Below are positions 25,216 through 32,765 of a stretch of DNA of 64,000 nt, one piece after another; positions within the stretch are counted from its first letter, which is position 1; each line of letters starts with the position of its first letter. The notes beneath the pieces were generated by a model. The model was not told the origin of the DNA. It made no database searches and saw nothing but the letters and a program-made list of their open reading frames with translations. Made by a program: the position numbers and the translations under genes. This stretch comes from JADFRG01 sp964590515. Its GTDB lineage: Bacteria > Chloroflexota > Anaerolineae > Anaerolineales > E44-bin32. The stretch is from contig CAZPZD010000006.1 of the NCBI GenBank assembly GCA_964590515.1, forward strand, positions 1 to 64,000, in the 5' to 3' direction.

Positions 25216-26177
25216 GCCTCGTCCCACCCGTTCTGGCCGGCGATCGCCTGGCGCTCGCCCGCTTACTCACCCAGCTCGAAAACGAAACTCCTGAAGGTCT
25301 GCAAGACCTATCCGCTCTTTATGGTCACACCGGCCAGGCCCACCGAGTCGGAATCACCGGTTCGCCGGGAACCGGCAAGTCGGCGCTCGTCAATCGGCTG
25401 GTTCAGGAACTGCGTTCCCAAACCGACTCGCCGCAGATTGCCATCGTCGCAGTGGATCCAAGCAGCCCCTTCTCGGGCGGCGCCATCCTGGGGGATCGGA
25501 TCCGGATGCGGGATCTCGCCGGCGACCCAGGCGTGTTTATCCGGAGCATGGCCAATCGCGGAGCGCTTGGGGGCCTGGCCCGTACGAGCTCGAACCTGGT
25601 CGCGGCGCTCGATGCGGCCGGCTTTGGAATCGTCTTCATTGAAACGGTGGGCTCCGGTCAGGCCGAGGTCGACATCGCCGGGGCGGCCCACACCGTCGTG
25701 GTACTCGACGCCCCGGGAATGGGGGACACGATTCAGGCCTTGAAGGCAGGAATCCTTGAGATCGCCGACCTCATCGTCGTGAACAAATCGGATCTGCCCG
25801 GAGCCAAGACCACCCTGGCGGCGCTGCGGGCTACACTCGAGTTGGGACCAGCGGCCAGAAACAAAGACCGAAAGTCGTCCTGGAGTCCTCCGTTATTGCT
25901 GACCAGCGCGACTACCGGGGAAGGGATCCCGGAGCTAGCCAGCGCGATTGGCGAGCATCGTCGCTTCCTCGAACAGTCGGGAGAATGGTTGGTCCGTGAG
26001 CGGGAGCGGGTCGATCAGGAAGTCGGACGGCTCCTGCGGGAGCGGCTGGCCGAGAGCTTTCTGAAGGCCCAACCGGATGGGTCCTATGCTGAGGCCCTGC
26101 GGAAGGTCGTGGCGCGGGAAGCCTCCCCCGGCGCGGTCGTCGAGCAGCTGATCGAGGGTGCCGTTGCGGCGGGCTGA
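25212..26177 (+). CDS. meaB: Methylmalonyl-CoA mutase-associated GTPase MeaB
   Basis: A G3E-family P-loop GTPase of 321 residues that protects and reloads the B12 mutase. Walker A reads GITGSPGTGKSALVN. The family stretch VAVDPSSPFSGGAILGDRIRM follows, then ETVGSGQAEVDIAG (switch region) and the base motif VVNKSDLPGAK. A C-terminal dimerisation arm is present. The start overlaps the B12 subunit gene, so stoichiometry is probably coupled. Confidence 0.95.
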   Translation: MSLVPPVLAGDRLALARLLTQLENETPEGLQDLSALYGHTGQAHRVGITGSPGTGKSALVNRLVQELRSQTDSPQIAIVAVDPSSPFSGGAILGDRIRMRDLAGDPGVFIRSMANRGALGGLARTSSNLVAALDAAGFGIVFIETVGSGQAEVDIAGAAHTVVVLDAPGMGDTIQALKAGILEIADLIVVNKSDLPGAKTTLAALRATLELGPAARNKDRKSSWSPPLLLTSATTGEGIPELASAIGEHRRFLEQSGEWLVRERERVDQEVGRLLRERLAESFLKAQPDGSYAEALRKVVAREASPGAVVEQLIEGAVAAG

Positions 26178-26181
26178 GTCA

Positions 26182-27144
26182 ATGCGGGGCGGGATGTTTG
26201 GTTACGGCGACATCAAGCTGTTCGCGGGCTCGGCAAGCCAGGCCCTGGCCCAAGAGATTGCCGACTACCTATCGCTTCCCCTGATCGAATACGATCTCAT
26301 TGAGTTTGCGAACGAGAACTTGTTCCCCCGGCTGCGAGGCAGCGTGCGCGGGCAAGACGTCTACCTGATCCAATCCCTCAACTCTCCGGTCCATCGCAAC
26401 ATCATGGAGCTGTTGCTGATGATTGATTGTCTGAAGCGCGATTCGGCCGGGCGGATCACTGCGGTGATCCCGTACATGGCCTACGCCCGCTCGGACAAGA
26501 AGGACAAGCCGCGGGTTCCGATTGCGGCGCGGCTGCTCGCCGACATGATTGAGGTCGCCGGGGCCGACCGCTACATGACGATCGACCTGCACGCCGGCCA
26601 AATCCAGGGGTTCTTCTCGATCCCGGGGGATGTCCTGACCGCCTTCCATTTGTTGAGCGACTACTTCATGGGGCGCGATCTGAAAAACACGGTGGTTGCC
26701 ACCGCTGATTTGGGTTTCGCAAAGAAGGGCCGTAACTTCGCGGCCAAGCTCGGCACCCCGCTGGCCTTTGTCGAGAAACGCCGGGCGGAGGAGGATCCGC
26801 GGGCCAGGGCGACCACCGTGATCGGGGAGGTCGAAGGCTGCAACATTATCCTGGTCGACGACGAGGTCCTGACCGCCGGGTCGGTGGTCGAGGCGGTCGA
26901 GTTGCTCAAGCAGCACGGAGCCCGCGAGATTTCGCTCTCCTTCGCGCATGCCTTACTTGTCCCGCCGGCCGTCGAGAAACTCCGCAAGCTGCCGCTCAAG
27001 GAATTGGTGACGACCAATACGGTCAATATCCCGCCGGAGAAGCACTTGCCGAAGATGACCGTGCTTTCGGTAGCACCCATGCTCGGGGAAGTCATCCGCC
27101 GGGCCCACGAAGGGCGGTCGGTAGGCGAGCTGTTTAACGAGTGA
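26182..27144 (+). CDS. prs: Ribose-phosphate pyrophosphokinase (PRPP synthetase)
   Basis: Makes PRPP from ribose 5-phosphate and ATP for nucleotide, His and Trp synthesis. It has about 320 residues. Seen are IKLFAGSASQALAQEIADYL at the N-terminus, the catalytic/ATP region AVIPYMAYARSDKKDKPRVPI, TIDLHAGQIQGFF, and the PRPP loop ILVDDEVLTAGSV. The loop deviates from the common VDDMIDTGGT (E-V-L in place of M-I-D, and A in place of the first Gly), and SDKKDKPR replaces the usual Q-D-rich stretch. ATG 26182 or 26194 is possible; a TTG at 26158 inside meaB is unlikely. Confidence 0.93.
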   Translation: MRGGMFGYGDIKLFAGSASQALAQEIADYLSLPLIEYDLIEFANENLFPRLRGSVRGQDVYLIQSLNSPVHRNIMELLLMIDCLKRDSAGRITAVIPYMAYARSDKKDKPRVPIAARLLADMIEVAGADRYMTIDLHAGQIQGFFSIPGDVLTAFHLLSDYFMGRDLKNTVVATADLGFAKKGRNFAAKLGTPLAFVEKRRAEEDPRARATTVIGEVEGCNIILVDDEVLTAGSVVEAVELLKQHGAREISLSFAHALLVPPAVEKLRKLPLKELVTTNTVNIPPEKHLPKMTVLSVAPMLGEVIRRAHEGRSVGELFNE

Positions 27145-28001
27145 CGGCGCTCCGCGGGGCTCCGGCTTCGCTAATCCTATCCCACCTGGTTCAGCAAGCC
27201 TGGCGGGTGGTGCGCGGGACTTCCGAAGGGTTCAACCGGAACGAGGCCGGTCTGCGGGCCGCGGCGCTGGCCTACCAAGGCCTGCTCTCGCTTTTTCCAC
27301 TCCTGCTCTTCCTGGTCTTCTTGGCCAGTCAGGTGATTCGGGCGGGTGACGTCCGGCCGAGGCTGGACGAGTACCTCGACCGGGCGCTGCCCACCGCGGC
27401 CGGGATTCGTTTCGTCAAAGACATCGTTGACGAGACCCTTCGTAATAGCAGCTCGTTGGGGCTGGTCGGCGGACTCGGTCTGCTGTGGACCTCGTCGGCG
27501 CTGTTCAGCCACCTGGAGTCCAGCCTGAATGTAATCTGGAATGCCCCGCGCCGGGCGGTGTGGTCGCGCCGGCTGCGGGGACTCGCCGGAGTGCTCATCC
27601 TGGGCACTCTCTTCATCGTGGCGATTGCATTGAGTGCACTGCCGGCGCTGCCGTTCCTCGATCAGGACAATCCACGGCTCGCGGTGCTCGACCTCGGGAT
27701 CGGGGTGGTAGCGGAGATTCTGCTCTTGTGGTTCATCTACCGCTGGCTGCCCAATACGCCGGTGCGCTTCGTCTCGGCCTTCGCCGGAGCGGTGCTGGCC
27801 GCCCTGCTTTGGGAAGCCGCCCAGTTCGGCTTCCGAGTGTATCTGACCTCCGGGCTCGCCAACTTCGGTGCAGTATACGGGACGCTGGCTTCGGTCATCG
27901 GTTTGATCCTCTGGGCCTATCTGACCGGGATCATCCTATTCCTGGGCGCCGAATTTAGCGCCGCCTTGCAGCGCGAGCTCTGGCCCGCTCCAGGTTCGTA
28001 G
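27141..28001 (+). CDS. YihY/BrkB-family inner membrane protein
   Basis: A 286-residue polytopic membrane protein. About six hydrophobic segments are visible (for example LSLFPLLLFLVFLAS, GLVGGLGLLWTSSALF, VLILGTLFIVAIALSALPAL, IGLILWAYLTGIILFLGAEF in parts). The family signature AALAYQGLLSLFPLLLF sits after a cytoplasmic amphipathic N-terminus. The family was once called ribonuclease BN but is a membrane protein of unclear function. The GTG start overlaps the prs stop (GTGA), so it belongs to the same transcript. Confidence 0.88.
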   Translation: MTALRGAPASLILSHLVQQAWRVVRGTSEGFNRNEAGLRAAALAYQGLLSLFPLLLFLVFLASQVIRAGDVRPRLDEYLDRALPTAAGIRFVKDIVDETLRNSSSLGLVGGLGLLWTSSALFSHLESSLNVIWNAPRRAVWSRRLRGLAGVLILGTLFIVAIALSALPALPFLDQDNPRLAVLDLGIGVVAEILLLWFIYRWLPNTPVRFVSAFAGAVLAALLWEAAQFGFRVYLTSGLANFGAVYGTLASVIGLILWAYLTGIILFLGAEFSAALQRELWPAPGS

Positions 28002-28011
28002 CGGAAATCAG

Positions 28012-29385
28012 ATGACCACCTTGCTTGTCAAGAACGCCGAGTTGTTGCTGACGATGGAGCCGCCGTCGGGCCGGATTGCCGGCGGTGGAGTGTTTGTGCG
28101 GGATAACGTCATCGAACAGGTCGGACCCACCCCCGAACTTCCCACCCAGGCCGACCGGGTCATCGACGCCTCAGGGATGCTGGTCCTGCCTGGCTTGATC
28201 AATACCCATCATCACCTCTACCAGACTCTCACCCGAGCCTTGCCAGGCGCCCAGGACGTCGAGCTCTTCGACTGGCTAACCCGCCTGTATCCGGTGTGGG
28301 GGGAGATGGACGATCGGGCTGTACACGCCTCGGCGCGGATCGGGATGGCCGAGCTGGTCTTGAGCGGCTGTACCACGACGACCGACCATCTCTACATTTA
28401 CCCCAACGACAGCTCGCTCGACGCGACCATTCGGGCCGCTCAGGAAATCGGCATTCGATTCCATCCCACCCGCGGATCCATGAGCCTGGGGAGATCGAAG
28501 GGCGGCCTGCCGCCGGACCACCTGGTTGAAGTCGAGGCCGACATCCTGAAAGACTGCCGGCGAGTGATCGAGCGCTACCACGACCCGAAGCCCTACTCGA
28601 TGCTGCGGGTCGGATTGGCGCCGTGCTCTCCCTTCTCAGTAACTGCCGATCTGATGCGCGAGACGGCCGGCTTGGCCCGCTCGTTTGAGCGGGTCACGCT
28701 GCATACCCACGTTGCCGAGACCGTGGACGAAGAGCGATTCTGTTTGGAGCAGTATGGAGCCCGGCCGGCCGAATACATGCGCCGGCTCGGCTGGGTCGGG
28801 CCGGACGTCTGGTGGGCCCACGCCATCCATCTCAATGACGAAGAAATCCAGATGCTGGCCGAGACCGGGACCGGCGTCGCACACTGTCCGACTTCCAACA
28901 TGCGGCTCGGCTCTGGGATCGCGCGGATCCGCGAAATGCGGGACGCCGGCGTGAAGGTCGGGATTGCCGTGGACGGATCCGCCTCCAACGATGGGAACGA
29001 CCTGCTGCTGGAGACTCGGATGGCGCTGTTGCTACAGCGGGTGGGGAGGGGGGCGGCGGCCTTCGCCGTGCAGGAGGCCCTCGAACTGGCCACTATCGGT
29101 TCGGCGGCAGTAATCGGGCGGGAGGACCTGGGCCGGCTCGCCCCGGGAAACGCGGCCGATCTGATCGGCTACCGGCTGGATCGGCTCGAGTTCGCCGGCG
29201 GCGCGGTCCACGACCCGGTGGCGGCCCTGCTCTTATGCACGGCCAAGGGGGTCGATCTCTCCGTGATCAATGGCCGGATCGTAGTTGAGGGCGGCCAGCT
29301 GCTGGGGTTCGACCTGCCGGGCGCGATCGCGAAGCACAACTCGATCGCCGCGGCCATGGCCGCCAGGCACCCACTCCCGGTCTAA
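28012..29385 (+). CDS. Amidohydrolase, 8-oxoguanine deaminase / chlorohydrolase (AtzA/TrzN) group
   Basis: A cytoplasmic metal-dependent deaminase of 457 residues. The metal ligands are visible as THHH (in GLINTHHHLYQTLTRALPGA), HTHVAET, the His in WWAHAIHL and the Asp in VDGSASND. The HHHLYQTLTRALP stretch is typical of the 8-oxoguanine deaminase branch, which converts 8-oxoguanine to urate. Related enzymes deaminate guanine, cytosine or triazines, so the substrate is an inference. It lies 10 bases after the YihY gene, with AGCGG only weakly ribosome-site-like. A purine-catabolic role would agree with the molybdenum hydroxylase genes at 47-52 kb. Confidence 0.88.
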   Translation: MTTLLVKNAELLLTMEPPSGRIAGGGVFVRDNVIEQVGPTPELPTQADRVIDASGMLVLPGLINTHHHLYQTLTRALPGAQDVELFDWLTRLYPVWGEMDDRAVHASARIGMAELVLSGCTTTTDHLYIYPNDSSLDATIRAAQEIGIRFHPTRGSMSLGRSKGGLPPDHLVEVEADILKDCRRVIERYHDPKPYSMLRVGLAPCSPFSVTADLMRETAGLARSFERVTLHTHVAETVDEERFCLEQYGARPAEYMRRLGWVGPDVWWAHAIHLNDEEIQMLAETGTGVAHCPTSNMRLGSGIARIREMRDAGVKVGIAVDGSASNDGNDLLLETRMALLLQRVGRGAAAFAVQEALELATIGSAAVIGREDLGRLAPGNAADLIGYRLDRLEFAGGAVHDPVAALLLCTAKGVDLSVINGRIVVEGGQLLGFDLPGAIAKHNSIAAAMAARHPLPV

Positions 29386-29461
29386 TCGGAAAGCTCAGCA
29401 GTCGCGCCCGTCATGCGCAAGGGCAGCCCACGGCCCTGATCCACGCCTTGGACGGCCGCGT

Positions 29462-29713
29462 TCAGGGCGCGAGGTCGCGTCGAATCTTCTCGAACTGCTC
29501 TTTGGATATCTCGCCACTGGCGTAGCGCGCCTTCAGAATCTCAAGCGGGTTGGCCGCGGGCGGCGCTCCGCTTGCGGAGCTCTGCGGTCCTGATCGACCG
29601 ACGGATCGGGCGATCACGAGCGCCAACCCGATCAGGCCGCCCCAAAACAGGACCATCATCAGGCCGCCAAAGACCATCCAGCCCCAGTGAAACCCATTCC
29701 CATACCACATCAT
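29462..29713 (-). CDS. Small membrane-anchored SHOCT-domain protein
   Basis: Eighty-three residues. An aromatic N-terminus and one strong membrane helix (MVFGGLMMVLFWGGLIGLAL) are followed by a Ser/Pro linker and a C-terminal SHOCT motif (PLEILKARYASGEISKEQFEKI in parts: short C-terminal helix pair with GEIxxEQFE). ATG 29713 has an AAGGAG site 8 bases upstream; GTG 29716 is an alternative. SHOCT proteins are common in many bacteria and of unknown function. It is divergent from the multicopper oxidase. Confidence 0.85.
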   Translation of the reverse strand: MMWYGNGFHWGWMVFGGLMMVLFWGGLIGLALVIARSVGRSGPQSSASGAPPAANPLEILKARYASGEISKEQFEKIRRDLAP

Positions 29714-29866
29714 CACCCACTCTCCTTGCTCACCGGTTTGTACCGACGCAAAGACGGGTTACGAGCAATCCTAATCCGCCCCCGGGCTAATCGTGGAGGA
29801 AGAATCTCCAGATTCTGGGCTGACAATCGGCGCAAGTGGCGGCGGAAGCCGGATTGCCGGCTGCGA

Positions 29867-29895
29867 TTGACAGAGGTTGGAAAGGAGGCTAGAAT
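29867..29895 (+). promoter_or_regulatory. Promoter of the multicopper oxidase-ZIP-cytochrome operon
   Basis: TTGACA (29867-29872), 17-base spacer, TAGAAT (29890-29895). The predicted start site falls inside the palindromic operator that follows. Confidence 0.8.
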
Positions 29896-29898
29896 AAA

Positions 29899-29920
29899 GC
29901 CTAATTTAGGCACGCTTAAA
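29899..29920 (+). promoter_or_regulatory. Candidate DtxR/MntR-type metalloregulator operator
   Basis: A perfect 13-base palindrome GCCTAATTTAGGC (29899-29911) overlaps a second inverted repeat TTTAGG-CACG-CTTAAA (29905-29920, one mismatch). TTAGG..CCTAA half-sites are the hallmark of DtxR-family iron or manganese repressors. The position over the transcription start fits repression. Confidence 0.55.
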
Positions 29921-29947
29921 TTTCACATTCCAAAGGGAGTTCAAACG

Positions 29948-31075
29948 ATGGCAGCTAAAGCGGAGCGCGCCGGCGCGGTGGATCGGCGCGGATTCATCAA
30001 AGCGGGGATCTTAGCAGGCGGTCTGACGGCGGTTGCGGCTGGCGCGGCCGGCGCGGCCGGCCGAAAAGACCCGGAGGGGTCGGGCCAGCCATACGACCAC
30101 CGGCTGGGCTCGCCCCCCCATCCGGATCACGGCCCGGCGGGTACGGTGGGGACGGTGGACAGCGCCGCGAACGGTTTCGATCCCCACGAGCTACTGCATG
30201 ACTGGGACTTCGGCCGGGTCAGTACGCTGCCCGGGGGCCAGACCCTGCGCGAGTTCGAGATCACCGCCTCGGACAAGGAGATCGAAGTCGCTCCAGGCGT
30301 ATTCTTCCCCGCCTGGGTGTACAACGGCCGGGTGCCGGGTCCGTCCATGCGGGCGGTCGAAGGCGATCGGATTCGGGTCGATTTCATCAATGCCGGCAGC
30401 CACCCTCACACCATCCACTTCCACGGCATTCATGCCGCTTCGATGGACGGGGTGCCGGGGGTCGGGGCAGGTGTGATCGAGCCGGGGGGCCGGACAGTGT
30501 ACGAATTCGACGCCCGGCCGATGGGCTGCCACCTGTACCACTGCCACTCGCTTCCGCTCAAACGCCACATCCACAAGGGGCTCTATGGTGCGTTCATCAT
30601 CGATCCCGATCCCAATCGTTACTCTGGCGAGGAGGTCGCAATCGCCAGATCCCGCAACCACCAATTCGCGGAGAATCGGGAAGTCAACGAGATGGTGATG
30701 GTGATGAATGCTTTCGACACGAATTTCGACGGTGACAATGAGATCTACGCCGTGAACACGGTCGCCTTCGCCTATGCCAATCCGCCGATTCAGATCCGGC
30801 GCGATCAGCGGCAGCGCCTCTTCCTGATCAATATCACCGAGTTCGATCCGATCAATTCGTTTCATCTGCATGCCAACTTCTTCGACTACTACGATCATGG
30901 AACGAACTTGAAGCCCACTCTGAAGACCGTTGACACGATCATGCAGGCCCAAGCCCAGCGCGGGATTCTTGAGTTCTCCTTTGAGGGCTTTGAACCCGGG
31001 TTGTACATGTTCCACGCCCATGTCAGTGAATTCGCCGAGCTGGGCTGGATGGGGTTCTTCGATGTGGTCGAGTGA
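29948..31075 (+). CDS. Two-domain multicopper oxidase with twin-arginine signal
   Basis: An exported copper oxidase of 375 residues. The N-terminus DRRGFIKAGILAGG is a Tat signal. Two cupredoxin domains follow. Domain 1 has copper motifs HTIHFHG and CHLYHCHSLPLKRHIHKGLYG, so the type 1 Cys and part of the trinuclear cluster are here. Domain 2 has FHLHANFFDYY and FHAHVSEFAELGWMG with no Cys, giving only trinuclear ligands. This is a two-domain laccase type with type 1 copper in the first domain, usually trimeric. HCH argues against a copper nitrite reductase. ATG 29948 has AAAGGGAG upstream. Likely substrates are Fe(II), Mn(II), Cu(I) or phenolics; the ZIP neighbour favours a metal. Confidence 0.92.
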   Translation: MAAKAERAGAVDRRGFIKAGILAGGLTAVAAGAAGAAGRKDPEGSGQPYDHRLGSPPHPDHGPAGTVGTVDSAANGFDPHELLHDWDFGRVSTLPGGQTLREFEITASDKEIEVAPGVFFPAWVYNGRVPGPSMRAVEGDRIRVDFINAGSHPHTIHFHGIHAASMDGVPGVGAGVIEPGGRTVYEFDARPMGCHLYHCHSLPLKRHIHKGLYGAFIIDPDPNRYSGEEVAIARSRNHQFAENREVNEMVMVMNAFDTNFDGDNEIYAVNTVAFAYANPPIQIRRDQRQRLFLINITEFDPINSFHLHANFFDYYDHGTNLKPTLKTVDTIMQAQAQRGILEFSFEGFEPGLYMFHAHVSEFAELGWMGFFDVVE

Positions 31076-31084
31076 GGCCCCCCG

Positions 31085-32323
31085 ATGACTACCTCATCCC
31101 CTGAACCACTCCGACCCGCCCGCCGTTTCCCCTTCTGGGCTTCGGCCCTGCTCCCACTGTTGGCGCTGTTCGCAATGCTCTCGGTATTTGCCTTCGGCGA
31201 TCCGCTGGCGCTGTTCAAGGCCAACCTCCCTCCGGTCGAGAGCCTGACCTTCGAACGTACCCGGGTGGTGCCGGATGGATTTGAAGTCACCCTCACCAAC
31301 TCCGGTCCGGACCCGGTGACCGTTGCGCAGGTCCTGGTCGACGATGCCTACTGGCAGTTCACGATCGAGCCCAGCCCGACCCTCCCCCGGCTGGGGCGAG
31401 CCCACATCAAGATTCAATACCCTTGGGTAGCCGCCGAACCGCACGCCATCCGGGTGATCACCAACACTGGGGTGACCTTCGATGGGGAAGTCGAACTGGC
31501 GGTCGTCACTCCCGTGGCGGGGACGCGGGAATTCCTGGCGTACGGTTTGCTGGGCGTGTACGTCGGAATCATTCCGGTCGGCCTGGGGATGCTCTGGTTC
31601 CCGGCGATGCGCAGGTTAGGGGAGCACTGGTTGCAGACCATCTTGGCGCTTACCCTGGGCCTGCTGGTCTTTCTGTTAATTGACACCCTGCTGGAGGCTT
31701 TCGAGGTCGCGGGGACCCTGCCGGGTGTCTTCCAAGGAGTATCCCTGGTCCTGTTCGCGGCAGTATTGACTTGGTTCGCGCTTCTGGCGGTCCGGTCGAA
31801 AGGCGGTGGCGCTCCGAAACTGAATGGCGCCCATCCCGGAATGCCGCTGGCCATCTTGCTGGCAATCGGAATTGGCCTGCACAATCTGGGAGAAGGATTG
31901 GCGATCGGAGCCGCCTTCTCCCTTGGAGAGGCCGCACTGGGTTCCTTCCTGGTGATCGGGTTCACCCTGCACAACGTCACCGAAGGTGTGGCCATTGCCT
32001 CGCCGCTGCTGCCTCAGGCCCGGCCGACCGAGCCGGCGTTCCGGGCTCCCCGGCTGGCGAACTTTCTGGGTCTGATGTTGGTAGCCGGAGCGCCGGCCAT
32101 CCTGGGGGCCTGGATCGGTGGGTTCGCCTTCTCCCCGATTCTGACCGCAGTGTTTCTCGGGGTGGGAGTGGGGGCAATCTGGCAGGTCATCGTCGAAGTG
32201 GGGGGGTTTCTGCGCGGTCACGCCATGCGGGAGGGGGAACCGTTGGTATCCTGGAGCAATGTTGGCGGCTTCCTTGTTGGACTGCTGATCATGTACCTGA
32301 CCGCGTTCTTGGTGAGCTTCTAG
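31085..32323 (+). CDS. ZIP-family metal permease with extracytoplasmic N-terminal domain
   Basis: A membrane protein of 412 residues. After one N-terminal helix (FWASALLPLLALFAMLSVFAF) comes a domain of about 120 residues outside the membrane with beta-rich, immunoglobulin-like character (GFEVTLTNSGPDPVTVAQVLVD in parts). The ZIP core then begins near residue 150, with roughly eight helices. The two metal-binding motifs are HNLGEGLAIGAA and HNVTEGVAIASPL, the helix IV/V binuclear centre of Zn/Fe/Mn ZIP permeases. The front domain is not a normal part of ZIP proteins. The gene starts 9 bases after the oxidase with a GTGAGG site and shares its promoter and operator. Confidence 0.9.
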   Translation: MTTSSPEPLRPARRFPFWASALLPLLALFAMLSVFAFGDPLALFKANLPPVESLTFERTRVVPDGFEVTLTNSGPDPVTVAQVLVDDAYWQFTIEPSPTLPRLGRAHIKIQYPWVAAEPHAIRVITNTGVTFDGEVELAVVTPVAGTREFLAYGLLGVYVGIIPVGLGMLWFPAMRRLGEHWLQTILALTLGLLVFLLIDTLLEAFEVAGTLPGVFQGVSLVLFAAVLTWFALLAVRSKGGGAPKLNGAHPGMPLAILLAIGIGLHNLGEGLAIGAAFSLGEAALGSFLVIGFTLHNVTEGVAIASPLLPQARPTEPAFRAPRLANFLGLMLVAGAPAILGAWIGGFAFSPILTAVFLGVGVGAIWQVIVEVGGFLRGHAMREGEPLVSWSNVGGFLVGLLIMYLTAFLVSF

Positions 32324-32345
32324 ACTGGGCACTCGAGCGCACGGT

Positions 32346-32732
32346 TTGGCGCCGGTGATCTTCGCAGGGGTGCTGCTGGCCGGCTGTGCAGCAGGCGGGG
32401 ATCCGCAAGCCGGTGAGCAGCTGTACACCAGTCTCACGATTGGGCGGGCCGGCGCGCCGGGATGCATCAGCTGTCACTCGCTGGAGCCCGGAGACGTCAA
32501 GGTCGGGCCCTCCCACGCCGGAGTCGCGAACCAAGCCGAAGAGGTGATCCAGCAAGCAGATTACACGGGGTCAGCAACCTCCGCGGAAGGGTACCTGCGA
32601 GAGTCGATTCTGGATCCGAACGCTTACGTCAAGAGCGGGTTCGTTCCCGGGGTCATGTACCAGGAATATTCCTCGACCCTGACCGACGGCCAGCTGGCGG
32701 ACCTGGTCGCGTTCCTGTTGACCTTGGAGTAG
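32346..32732 (+). CDS. Lipoprotein c-type cytochrome
   Basis: A small monohaem cytochrome, about 128 residues. A hydrophobic leader ends in the lipobox LLAGC, then a linker, the haem motif CISCH (CxxCH) and a distal VMY Met as likely sixth ligand. The C-terminal helix DGQLADLVAFLLTLE is typical of class I cytochromes. The start is uncertain: TTG 32346 gives a very short leader without positive charge, while the frame is open to just after the ZIP stop and includes RLGTRAHG, so an upstream non-ATG start is possible. It probably takes electrons from, or gives them to, the neighbouring oxidase. Confidence 0.82.
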   Translation: MAPVIFAGVLLAGCAAGGDPQAGEQLYTSLTIGRAGAPGCISCHSLEPGDVKVGPSHAGVANQAEEVIQQADYTGSATSAEGYLRESILDPNAYVKSGFVPGVMYQEYSSTLTDGQLADLVAFLLTLE

Positions 32733-32735
32733 CTC

Positions 32736-32755
32736 GGGCGCCCGCGAGAGCGCCC
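32736..32755. terminator. Weak hairpin between convergent cytochrome and LamG genes
   Basis: GGGCGC/GCGCCC with an 8-base loop, lacking a T-run on either strand. Possible but weak transcription end. Confidence 0.3.
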
Positions 32756-32765
32756 AGGGGCAGCC

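Noticed and set aside
30191..31021. 276-codon minus-strand frame opposite the multicopper oxidase
   Set aside because: His/Val/Asp-rich reverse image of the copper motifs; no start or family signature.
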